A stretch of 64,000 bases of DNA from AC-49 sp963817035. GTDB taxonomy: Bacteria > Actinomycetota > Thermoleophilia > Solirubrobacterales > Solirubrobacteraceae. Positions 32,951 to 39,831 of this stretch are shown piece after piece (within the stretch, counting starts at the first letter, position 1; every line of letters begins with the position of its first letter). Where the stretch lies: the NCBI GenBank assembly GCA_963817035.1, contig CAWFMM010000004.1:1798001-1862000 (forward strand), written 5' to 3'. Under the pieces are notes generated by a model. The model was given only the letters and a program-made list of their open reading frames with translations. It was not told the origin of the DNA and searched no databases. The translations under genes were made by a program, and so were the position numbers.

Positions 32951-35169
32951 TACCTACCCCGCGTCTCGAACGCCGGTCGCGGCTGGGCCAGCGGCGCTGC
33001 CTGCGTCGCGGGCGCGTCGATCGCCAGGTGGGGCATCCGGCGATCGAGCCACTCGGGCAACCACCAGGTCCGCTTGCCGACCAGGATCAGCACCGCGGGC
33101 AGCAGCAGGCTGCGGACCACGAACGCGTCGAGGAAGACCGCGGTCGCGAGGCTCAGGCCGAACATCTCGACGACGCGCTGGCCGCCGAACACGAACGACA
33201 GGAAGACCACGACCATGATCGTCGCCGCGGCGGTGATCACGCGTCCGGTCGCCCCGAGGCCCTCGACGACGGCCGCGGTCGGGTCCTTGCGACGCATCCA
33301 CTCCTCGTGGATCCGCGAGACGAGGAAGACCTCGTAGTCCATCGACAGCCCGAAGATGATCGCGAACATGAACACCGGAATGAACGCGTCGATCGGCCCC
33401 GGCGGGATTCCGAGCAGCCAGCCGTGCTGGAAGATCATCACGACGACGCCGAGGGCCGCGCCGATCGAGAGCAGGTTCATGACGGCCGCCTGGACCGGAA
33501 TCACGAGCGAGCGGAAGACGAGGAGCAACAGCAGCGCCGCGAGCAGCACGACGACGCCGATGAACAGCGGCAGCTTCGACGACAGCACGTGTGCGAAGTC
33601 GACGCCGATCGCGGTCACACCGCCGACCACGAGCCGGGTACCGGTCGCGCGCTCCAGCGCCGGGAGCTGGTCCTCGCGCAATCGGTTGACGAGATCGGTC
33701 GTCGCGCCCGCCTCGGGTGCGGTGCTCGGGAAGACCTGGATCACCGCGGTGCGTCCGGCCGGGCTGAGCGTCGGTTCCGCCACCGAGGCGACGCCCGGGG
33801 TCGTCTTCACCGTCGAGGTGATTTTCGCCAGCGCGGCGTCATCGCCGGCCTGTGGGAGTTGCGCGACAAGCGTCAGCGGCCCGTTGAAGCCCTTGCCGAA
33901 GCCGTCGGCCAGGAGGTCATAGGCGCGCCGCGTCGTCTGGCCGGTCTGGTCGTTGCCGGCATCGCTCTGACCGAGGCGCAGCGACAGCGCGGGGATCGCG
34001 AGGCCGAGCATGATGCCCAGGCCCAGCGCCATCGCCGGCCACGGGTGGCGGGAGACCAGACCCGCCCAGCGCGGCCACAGCATCGGCTTGCCGCCGGTCG
34101 CCTCGCGCTTGGCGAGGCCGGCGCGGTGGCGCTCGCCGATCCGCTGCCCGAAGCGCGCGAGCAGCGCGGGCAGGACGGTCAGCGCCGCGAGCATCGTCAT
34201 CAGGACCGCCAGCGCGGAGGACAGCGCGAGGCCGTACAGGAAGCCGACGCCGAGCAGGAACATCCCGAGCAGCGAGATGATCACCGTGACGCCGGCGAAC
34301 AGCACGGCGCGCCCGGCGGTGTCCATCGCCTTGACGATCGCATCCTGCGTATTAGCGCCGTCGCCGTAGCTTTCACGGAAGCGCGTGACGATGAACAGCG
34401 CGTAGTCGATCCCGACCCCGAGGCCGATCATCGCCGCGAGCTCGGTCGCGAAGTCGGGCATGTCGAAGACCCACGAGCCAAGGCCGATCAGCCCGAACGC
34501 CGTGCCGAGGCCGAGCAGCGCTGTGATGATCGGCAGCCCCATCGCGGCGAACGAGCCAAACGTGACGAGCAGGATGATGATCGCCGCGAGCAGCCCGACG
34601 ATCGACGCGATGCCGAATGACGGCTGCTGGGCCTGCTCGATCGCCTGGCCGCCGAGCGCGACCTGCAGGGTCTTGGATCCGGCATCCCGGGCCGTGTCGA
34701 TCACGGACTGGATCGCCGGCTTGGGCAGCTTGTCGGCACGGTCGTCGAAGCTCACGGTGGCGAACGCGGTCCGACCGTCCTTCGAGACCGCGACGCGGCC
34801 GGCGGGGCCGTAAGGGCTGACGACGCCGGTGACGTGCGGCAGCTTGGCGACCTTGGCCAGCATCGCCTCGACCGTCGCCTTCGTCTCGGGATCGCTCACT
34901 GCGCCGGTGGGCGTGTGGACAACGATCTGATCGAGGTCGCCTGACTGGCTCGGGAAGTCGGCCTGGAGCAGGTCGATCGCCTTCTGGGCCTGGGTGCCCT
35001 TGAGCGAGAAGTTGTTGACGTAGTGCGAGCCGACGGCGCCGGAGACGCCGACCGTGATGACGAGCAGGGCCAGCCAGCCGAGCGTCACACGGCGCCCGTG
35101 CGTCGCGGCGTATCGGCCGACGCGTGCCACGATTCCGAGGGCGGGAGTGTCGTCAGGTGATGCGGTCAT
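32950..35169 (-). CDS. MMPL-family RND transporter
   Basis: A 739-aa export protein of the MMPL/RND superfamily, which move lipids or hydrophobic compounds using proton flow. It has the expected duplicated layout: one helix (RRVTLGWLALLVITVGVSGAVG), a large extracytoplasmic loop with LLQADFPSQSGDLDQIVV, then a six-helix block containing the proton-relay pattern GIDYALFIVTRFRE. The second half repeats this with GLSMDYEVFLVSRIHEEWM. The chain ends with a short basic tail. Start: ATG 35169. A decayed MarR gene diverges directly upstream, probably its former regulator. Substrate unknown. Confidence 0.93.
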   Translation of the reverse strand: MTASPDDTPALGIVARVGRYAATHGRRVTLGWLALLVITVGVSGAVGSHYVNNFSLKGTQAQKAIDLLQADFPSQSGDLDQIVVHTPTGAVSDPETKATVEAMLAKVAKLPHVTGVVSPYGPAGRVAVSKDGRTAFATVSFDDRADKLPKPAIQSVIDTARDAGSKTLQVALGGQAIEQAQQPSFGIASIVGLLAAIIILLVTFGSFAAMGLPIITALLGLGTAFGLIGLGSWVFDMPDFATELAAMIGLGVGIDYALFIVTRFRESYGDGANTQDAIVKAMDTAGRAVLFAGVTVIISLLGMFLLGVGFLYGLALSSALAVLMTMLAALTVLPALLARFGQRIGERHRAGLAKREATGGKPMLWPRWAGLVSRHPWPAMALGLGIMLGLAIPALSLRLGQSDAGNDQTGQTTRRAYDLLADGFGKGFNGPLTLVAQLPQAGDDAALAKITSTVKTTPGVASVAEPTLSPAGRTAVIQVFPSTAPEAGATTDLVNRLREDQLPALERATGTRLVVGGVTAIGVDFAHVLSSKLPLFIGVVVLLAALLLLLVFRSLVIPVQAAVMNLLSIGAALGVVVMIFQHGWLLGIPPGPIDAFIPVFMFAIIFGLSMDYEVFLVSRIHEEWMRRKDPTAAVVEGLGATGRVITAAATIMVVVFLSFVFGGQRVVEMFGLSLATAVFLDAFVVRSLLLPAVLILVGKRTWWLPEWLDRRMPHLAIDAPATQAAPLAQPRPAFETRGR

Positions 35170-35249
35170 TTGCTGTTCTCCGGGGCCGCGGTGCACGCTT
35201 TGCGCCAAAGCAGTTTTGTTTCAGAACCTTTTGAGTTCAGGACCATAGC

Positions 35250-35473
35250 GTTCGAGAGCGGCCGTCTCGGGCCACGCCACGGGAGGACGACAGCGACCGC
35301 CGGCGCACGATCGTCCGCGTCCACGACGACTTCGCGGCCGAGCTCAACACCTGACCCACGAGCGGATGGGGCCGCTGCGCCGCTCACTCGAGCGGATGTC
35401 CGCGCGCGAGCGTAAGGCGTTCATGTCGGGCTGGCGGATCCTGCTCGAGGAGACCGAGGCCGAGACCGCCTGA
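35250..35473 (+). pseudogene. Remnant of a MarR-family regulator (frameshifted, N-terminus missing)
   Basis: Frame 1 from about 35250 encodes a MarR wing: ATPREDDSDRRRTIVRVHDDFAAELN, ending at a TGA at 35352. Shifting by one base at that point (ACC-TGA versus CTG-ACC, a one-base loss) restores the C-terminal helix LTHERMGPLRRSLERMSARERKAFMSGWRILLEETEAETA to a stop at 35473. The N-terminal helices and recognition helix are absent from the upstream 80 nt. It diverges from the MMPL transporter gene, the usual arrangement for a MarR-controlled pump. Confidence 0.65.
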
Positions 35474-35497
35474 GCGCTGCGAGGCGTCGATGTTCGG

Positions 35498-35519
35498 GCG
35501 CTTCTCCAAAGCGAAGCGC
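35498..35519. terminator. Hairpin between MarR remnant and enoyl-CoA hydratase gene
   Basis: GCGCTTC-N8-GAAGCGC is a perfect seven-base inverted repeat in the 56 nt between two converging stops, a plausible bidirectional terminator. Confidence 0.4.
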
Positions 35520-35529
35520 GGCGCGTAGC

Positions 35530-36333
35530 TCACGGGTCGACAAAGACCGGCACTTCACGCATCGCCCCCGCCATCACTGCGGCGAGCTGGTTCGGCGAGC
35601 CGAGCAGCGCCGTCTGCAACTCGCTCTCGAGCACCAGCGCCTCGGGCGCCGACGCCTGCCATGCGTCGTTGAACAGCGTCTTGGCGGCACGCACCGCGTC
35701 GGGCGAGCGACCGGCGATCTCGGCCGCCAGTTCCTGCGCGGCGGCCAGCGGATCGTCGGCGACGCACGTGACCAACCCGAGCGCCGCGGCCTCGGTCCCG
35801 GAGACGATGCGCCCGGTGTAGCTCAGCTCCTTGGCCACGTCGATACGCACAAGGCGCGGCAGCGTCGATGTGATTCCCATGTCGGGCACGAGCCCCCACT
35901 TGACCTCCATCACCGACAGGCGCGCATCGGGCGCGGCGATCCGGACGTCGGCGCCGAGCGCGATCTGCAGGCCGCCGCCGAAGCAGACGCCGTGGATCGC
36001 GGCGATCACCGGGACCGGCAGGTCGATCCAGTCGGTACACGGGCGCTGGGCGCGGTTGGCGCGCTGACCGTCGGCGCGGGCGAGCAGCCCGTCGTCGGGC
36101 GACGACGATGGTGGCTCCGCCGCCAGCGAGCTGATGTCGAGGCCCGAGCAGAAGCTCGGGCCCTCGCCGTGGAGGACGACGGCGCGCACCCCGGTGGTCG
36201 CGCCGACCTGCGCCGCGGCGTCGGCGATCGCGTCGAACATCGCGCGGTCGAGCGCGTTGTGCTTCTGAGGCCGCGCCAGCGTTACCGTGGCGATGTGGTC
36301 TGCGACCTCGATCCGGACCCGTTGCTCAGTCAT
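35530..36333 (-). CDS. Enoyl-CoA hydratase/isomerase family protein (crotonase)
   Basis: A 267-aa crotonase-fold enzyme acting on acyl-CoA thioesters. The oxyanion-hole segments are GEGPSFCSGLDISSLA and GVCFGGGLQIALGADVRIAAPDARLSVMEVKWGLVPDMG, the second carrying a Glu at the catalytic position (MEVKWGL). The first Glu expected in classical hydratases is not obvious (the chain reads GGGLQIALG), so isomerase or other crotonase activity is possible. Start ATG 36333 gives MTEQRVRIEVADHIATVTLARPQKHNALD, the usual family N-terminus. It stands alone; an acyl-CoA ligase lies about 6 kb away. Confidence 0.88.
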   Translation of the reverse strand: MTEQRVRIEVADHIATVTLARPQKHNALDRAMFDAIADAAAQVGATTGVRAVVLHGEGPSFCSGLDISSLAAEPPSSSPDDGLLARADGQRANRAQRPCTDWIDLPVPVIAAIHGVCFGGGLQIALGADVRIAAPDARLSVMEVKWGLVPDMGITSTLPRLVRIDVAKELSYTGRIVSGTEAAALGLVTCVADDPLAAAQELAAEIAGRSPDAVRAAKTLFNDAWQASAPEALVLESELQTALLGSPNQLAAVMAGAMREVPVFVDP

Positions 36334-36418
36334 GGGTCGGACTCTACGCACGGGGCTCCTTCTGTTATGGACTGCGGCCGCCGCCCCCCGGCGTCGCGTC
36401 GCTGCTCGCGGTAGAGAG

Positions 36419-37489
36419 CTACGCCGCCGCGGGCACGGCGACACCGAGGCCCGCCGAGTCGTCGGCGGCGACGATCCGGTTGCGGCCCGCGCGCTTGGCG
36501 CGGTACATCGCCCGGTCGGCGGCCTCGATCAGCGCGTGGCCGTCGGGCGGCGCGACCGTGGCGGCGACCCCACCGCTGACCGTCGGCGCGAGGCCGTCCT
36601 CGACTCCGAAGCGCGCCCGTCGGCTCTGGGGGCCACGATCGCTCAGCGCGCAGCGAACCCGCTCCGCGAATGCGTGCGCCGCGGCCAGATCCTCACCGGG
36701 CAGGAGCACGACGAACTCCTCGCCGCCCGAACGAGCGACAATGTCGACGCCGCGTACCTGCTCTTGGAGCACGACGCCGAGCCACGTCAGGACGCGATCG
36801 CCGACCTCGTGGCCGTGGAGGTCGTTGACCGCCTTGAAGTGATCGAGGTCGAACAGGGCGACGGCGAGCGAGGCGTGCTCGCGCTGGGCGCGCGACAACT
36901 CGGACTCCATCCGCTCCTCGAGTCCGCGGCGATTCAGCACGCCGGTCAGCGGATCGACGCGGGCCTCCTCGGTCAGGTCGGCGACCATGCGCTGGTTGCG
37001 CGCCGCGAGCATGCGCACGACGACCGCGACCACCACCACCGACACGACGACGTCGATGAACCGATCCGGATTGCCGTGTCCCGGTGGCATCGATACCAGC
37101 GCGATGCCGTGGACGATCCCGATCCAGACGACCATGAACGCGACCTGGCGCGTGCCGAAGAAGTAGCCCGTCCACAGCACCGGCCACATGTAGAGCACAG
37201 CTCCATCTCCGTAGCCCGTGGTCGTGACGAGCGCGTAAGCGATGATCGTCGCGCCGATCGGCCCGAGCGCGAACAGCCACGCACGCGGGAGGCGCGGCCC
37301 GAGCGTGATCGTCGCGGCGCAGACGATCAGCGCGGCGATGACCGGGATGATCGAGAAGTCCTGGCCGTCGGGCAGCAGCGCCTCGACGACGCCGAGCAGC
37401 GTCGCGCCGGCGTAGATGCCGGCCGCGAAGATCGAGATGGTGCGCTCATCGCCTCGAGGCTTCATCTCCCGAGTCATCGACCCGCGCAT
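36419..37489 (-). CDS. Membrane-anchored diguanylate cyclase (GGDEF)
   Basis: A 356-aa predicted c-di-GMP synthase. The first 190 residues hold about six membrane helices (ISIFAAGIYAGATLLGVVEAL, IPVIAALIVCAATITLG and others) forming a MASE-like sensor. The GGDEF domain follows, starting DPLTGVLNRRGLEERM, with FDLDHFKAVND (metal site) and catalytic loop RSGGEEF; the RGVD just upstream is an RxxD inhibitory site, so product inhibition is likely. Start codon is uncertain: ATGs at 37489, 37477 and 37465 are all possible. It is 16 nt after a TetR gene on the same strand, so both probably share a transcript. Confidence 0.9.
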   Translation of the reverse strand: MRGSMTREMKPRGDERTISIFAAGIYAGATLLGVVEALLPDGQDFSIIPVIAALIVCAATITLGPRLPRAWLFALGPIGATIIAYALVTTTGYGDGAVLYMWPVLWTGYFFGTRQVAFMVVWIGIVHGIALVSMPPGHGNPDRFIDVVVSVVVVAVVVRMLAARNQRMVADLTEEARVDPLTGVLNRRGLEERMESELSRAQREHASLAVALFDLDHFKAVNDLHGHEVGDRVLTWLGVVLQEQVRGVDIVARSGGEEFVVLLPGEDLAAAHAFAERVRCALSDRGPQSRRARFGVEDGLAPTVSGGVAATVAPPDGHALIEAADRAMYRAKRAGRNRIVAADDSAGLGVAVPAAA

Positions 37490-37505
37490 GTCGCGCTGAA
37501 GGGCG

Positions 37506-38102
37506 TTAGGAGGCTTCGCGGGAAACGCCGAACATCGCCTCGAGCATCGGGTGCAGACGGTGGACCTGTCCGTTGATGCCGACGACCGCATCGTTGTACA
37601 GAAACGCTTCGACGACCCGTGTCGTCGCGTAGGCCAGCGTCTCGATCTCGACCGGCGGCTCGTAGGCGCCCGTTTCCACCTCGTCTTCGATGATCGCGAC
37701 GACCATCGCGACGACCTTCGGCTGGATCGGCCCGTCGCTGGCGGTCACGATCCGCAGCGCCCCTTCGCGCTCGGACTCGAGGAAATAGCTGAGCCCCGAG
37801 GCCGCCGCGAGCAGGTCGGCGAGGGCGGCGAACGTGTCAGCGAGCGCGGCCGCGCCGCGGCGGTTGGTACTCGCCCGCGCCTGGGCCACGATCGGCGTGA
37901 ACGCCTGGACCATCGCCGCGCCGATCAGACCGTCGCGCGACCCGAACCAGCGATAGATCGTCGCGCGACTGACCCCCGTCTCGGCGGCGAGCGCCTGGAC
38001 GTCGATCCGACGACTGTGCAGAAAGTGGGCCATCGCCGCGTCGATCACCGCTTCGCGCGTGGTCGCGGGCGGGCGTCCACGCGGACGGGCGACGGTTGCC
38101 AT
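37506..38102 (-). CDS. TetR-family transcriptional regulator
   Basis: A 198-aa repressor-type protein. The N-terminal HTH is TREAVIDAAMAHFLHSRRIDVQALAAETGVSRATIYRWFGSRDGLIGAA, a typical TetR DNA-binding domain with AT-hook-like PRGRP before it. The C-terminal ligand domain is helical and matches no specific group I can name. Start ATG 38102. A seven-base inverted repeat lies 31 nt upstream. Downstream it is coupled to a diguanylate cyclase gene, suggesting ligand-controlled c-di-GMP production or simple adjacency. Confidence 0.9.
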   Translation of the reverse strand: MATVARPRGRPPATTREAVIDAAMAHFLHSRRIDVQALAAETGVSRATIYRWFGSRDGLIGAAMVQAFTPIVAQARASTNRRGAAALADTFAALADLLAAASGLSYFLESEREGALRIVTASDGPIQPKVVAMVVAIIEDEVETGAYEPPVEIETLAYATTRVVEAFLYNDAVVGINGQVHRLHPMLEAMFGVSREAS

Positions 38103-38132
38103 TGCACGAACTCTAGTGACGGCCAGCCGCTT

Positions 38133-38151
38133 GATGCGGACCGCCCGCATC
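38133..38151. promoter_or_regulatory. Inverted repeat upstream of the TetR gene
   Basis: GATGCGG-ACCGC-CCGCATC, seven-base perfect arms with a five-base centre, in the 120 nt between the end of the preceding membrane gene and the TetR start. It may be the TetR autoregulatory operator; a terminator of the upstream operon is the alternative. Confidence 0.45.
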
Positions 38152-38222
38152 GCCGCACACGGTCGCGGCTCGCCACCGAGCCGGCACCGCCGGCCCACGC
38201 CCAATGAAGCCCGGAGGGCGCG

Positions 38223-38642
38223 CTACGCGGAGCCGTCCGCGCCGGTCGGTTCCGCGTCGTCGTAACGAGCGACGGTGAAGCCGATCAGCATTGGCACGTG
38301 GACCGCGTAGATGACCAGCGACAGCACGAGCACGGTCAGCGGGCCGTTGGGAATGTGGTTGACGATGAACGCGTAGCCGATCAACCCCGCGGTGATCACG
38401 TAGGCCAGCAGCGCCCATCTGGCGACCGAGAAGAACGTCGCCCACGCGAAGTCCCTGACGCGGCTCAGCGCGATCATGTTGCCGACCAGCAGCGCAGCCG
38501 AGGCGACAAGCAGCGCGACCGCGGGACCGAGCGAGACGTGGGTCGCGATGTGCGACGCCAGATAGATGCCACCGGTCACGATCAGCGCCAGCGAGACCAT
38601 CCCGATCTCGGTCACCGGCGGCAGCTTGCGCGTGTCGGTCAT
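38223..38642 (-). CDS. Small polytopic membrane protein of the ohr operon (first)
   Basis: A 139-aa protein with four hydrophobic segments (IGMVSLALIVTGGIYLASHIA, LGPAVALLVASAALLVGNMIAL, VARWALLAYVITAGLIGYAFIV and LTVLVLSLVIYAVHVPMLIGF). It has conserved-looking histidines (SHIATHVSLG; VNHIPNG) and an acidic tail. The ATG overlaps the stop of the next membrane gene upstream (ATGA). I do not recognise the family. The gene is last in an ohr-membrane-membrane run, so a role in the oxidant or lipid-peroxide response is inferred from context only. Confidence 0.7.
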   Translation of the reverse strand: MTDTRKLPPVTEIGMVSLALIVTGGIYLASHIATHVSLGPAVALLVASAALLVGNMIALSRVRDFAWATFFSVARWALLAYVITAGLIGYAFIVNHIPNGPLTVLVLSLVIYAVHVPMLIGFTVARYDDAEPTGADGSA

Positions 38643-39247
38643 AGCTTCGTCGCCACCATCGTCATGATCACGAGCGTCGCGACCTGCATCAGCCCGAGGA
38701 TGCCCGAGCAGTACACGAAGCGCTTCATCAAGCGCTCGATGACCACGGGGTTGGGCTGGCGCTTCTTGAGCTCGAACAACACGGCGATGTTCGCCGGCTC
38801 GAGCAGCCCGAGCGCGATCACCGCCATGACGCCGACGATGACGTAGCTGGCCACGATCCAGTTGTGGTCGGGGAACGACGGGTAGACCGCCCCGGTCAAG
38901 TGCCCGAGCTGCCAGCCCGCCGCGAGCGTGGCAGTGACGACGATCGGCATGATCACGACCATCTTGGGCATCATCCGCGTGGAGAACTCGATCCGCGCGG
39001 GGACCGACATCTTGCCGAGGATCGGCCCGATCGCCAGACCGAAGAACAGGTCGATGATCGTCCACGCCGCGCCGAACGCGACGTGCATGAACTCCAGCGG
39101 CCAGAGCTTGTCGGCGGCGATCGCGGCGACGAGCGCGACGATGACCACCCCCGCGGCAACGAGCCCGGCCCGCGGCACGATGTCGAAGTCTGGGCGCTCG
39201 ATCGCGGCGGGCGGCGCGCCGACCGGCGCGGCGGTGGAGGTGCTCAT
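38639..39247 (-). CDS. Polytopic membrane protein of the ohr operon (second)
   Basis: A 202-aa protein with five hydrophobic segments, including AGLVAAGVVIVALVAAIAADKLW, FMHVAFGAAWTIIDLFFGLAIGPIL, MVVIMPIVVTATLAAGWQLGHLTG, ASYVIVGVMAVIALGLL and a final GLMQVATLVIMTMV. The HVAFGAAWTIIDLFFG pattern recalls DUF2269-type or CopD-like helical proteins with membrane histidines, but I would not assign a family. The ATG overlaps the ohr stop and its own stop overlaps the next gene, so three genes are translationally coupled. Confidence 0.7.
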   Translation of the reverse strand: MSTSTAAPVGAPPAAIERPDFDIVPRAGLVAAGVVIVALVAAIAADKLWPLEFMHVAFGAAWTIIDLFFGLAIGPILGKMSVPARIEFSTRMMPKMVVIMPIVVTATLAAGWQLGHLTGAVYPSFPDHNWIVASYVIVGVMAVIALGLLEPANIAVLFELKKRQPNPVVIERLMKRFVYCSGILGLMQVATLVIMTMVATKL

Positions 39248-39681
39248 TGCACCGCCGCCCCGTTGGCCGTCAGCACGACCTCGATGTTGCCGCGCGTCGC
39301 ATTGGAGTACGGGCACACCTCGTGGGCGGCGTGGACGATCGCGACCGCCTTCTCGGCGTCGTCGATCGACGGCAGCGTGACGTCGAGCTCGACCGCGAGC
39401 ATCAGCCCGCCGGTACCCGTCGGCAGCAACTTGACCTTTGACTCGATGCTCGCGTCGCCGGCGTCGAGATCCATGCGTCGGGCGACCACACCGAGCGCAC
39501 CCTCGAAGCACGCGGCGTAGCCGACCGCGAACAGCTGCTCGGGGTTCGTCCCGCCACCCTCGCCGCCCATCTCGGCCGGCGTGCGCAGCTGGACGTCGAG
39601 TTCGCCGCCGGGCGTCGTACCGTGGCCGGCGGCGCGCCCACCCGTGACCGTCGCTTCAGCCGTGTAGAGCACCTTCGCCAT
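39244..39681 (-). CDS. ohr: Organic hydroperoxide resistance protein (Ohr)
   Basis: Thiol peroxidase that reduces organic and lipid hydroperoxides, 145 aa. The two catalytic cysteines are Cys58 in GYAACFEGAL and Cys123 in HEVCPYSNATRGN, and TPAEMGGEGGGTNPEQLFA matches the Ohr signature rather than OsmC. The start is ATG 39681 (MAKVLYTAEATVTGGRAAGHG). It is the first gene of a coupled trio with two membrane proteins. No OhrR regulator is adjacent. Confidence 0.94.
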   Translation of the reverse strand: MAKVLYTAEATVTGGRAAGHGTTPGGELDVQLRTPAEMGGEGGGTNPEQLFAVGYAACFEGALGVVARRMDLDAGDASIESKVKLLPTGTGGLMLAVELDVTLPSIDDAEKAVAIVHAAHEVCPYSNATRGNIEVVLTANGAAVQ

Positions 39682-39702
39682 GTCGTTCTCCCGTTCGCCG
39701 CC

Positions 39703-39831
39703 GATGAGGATCTGATCGTAGCCGTCGTCGACGGCCGACGGCGGCTACGAGGCGCTGACGATCGCCGCGCGAGCGTGCCTCGGAGCGGATGCGCCGAGCG
39801 TGACGGCCTACGCGCGGCCGACGGTGATCGC
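39703..39831 (+). pseudogene. Possible remnant of a universal stress protein N-terminus
   Basis: Between ohr and the beta-helix gene the plus strand spells, across frame changes, MRI, then LIVAVVDG and then ADGGYEALTIAARACLGADAPSVTAYARP, the N-terminal pattern of UspA proteins (ILVAVDGS-DGGYEAL...). The last part overlaps the end of the beta-helix gene. A 13-base imperfect inverted repeat (39717-39749, CGTAGCCGTCGTC with GACGGCGGCTACG) lies in it and may act as a terminator. Evidence is short and rests on pattern matching by eye. Confidence 0.3.

Noticed and set aside
35491..35529. Twelve-codon frame MFGRFSKAKRGA before the hydratase stop
   Set aside because: Too short to support; better explained by the hairpin in the same bases.
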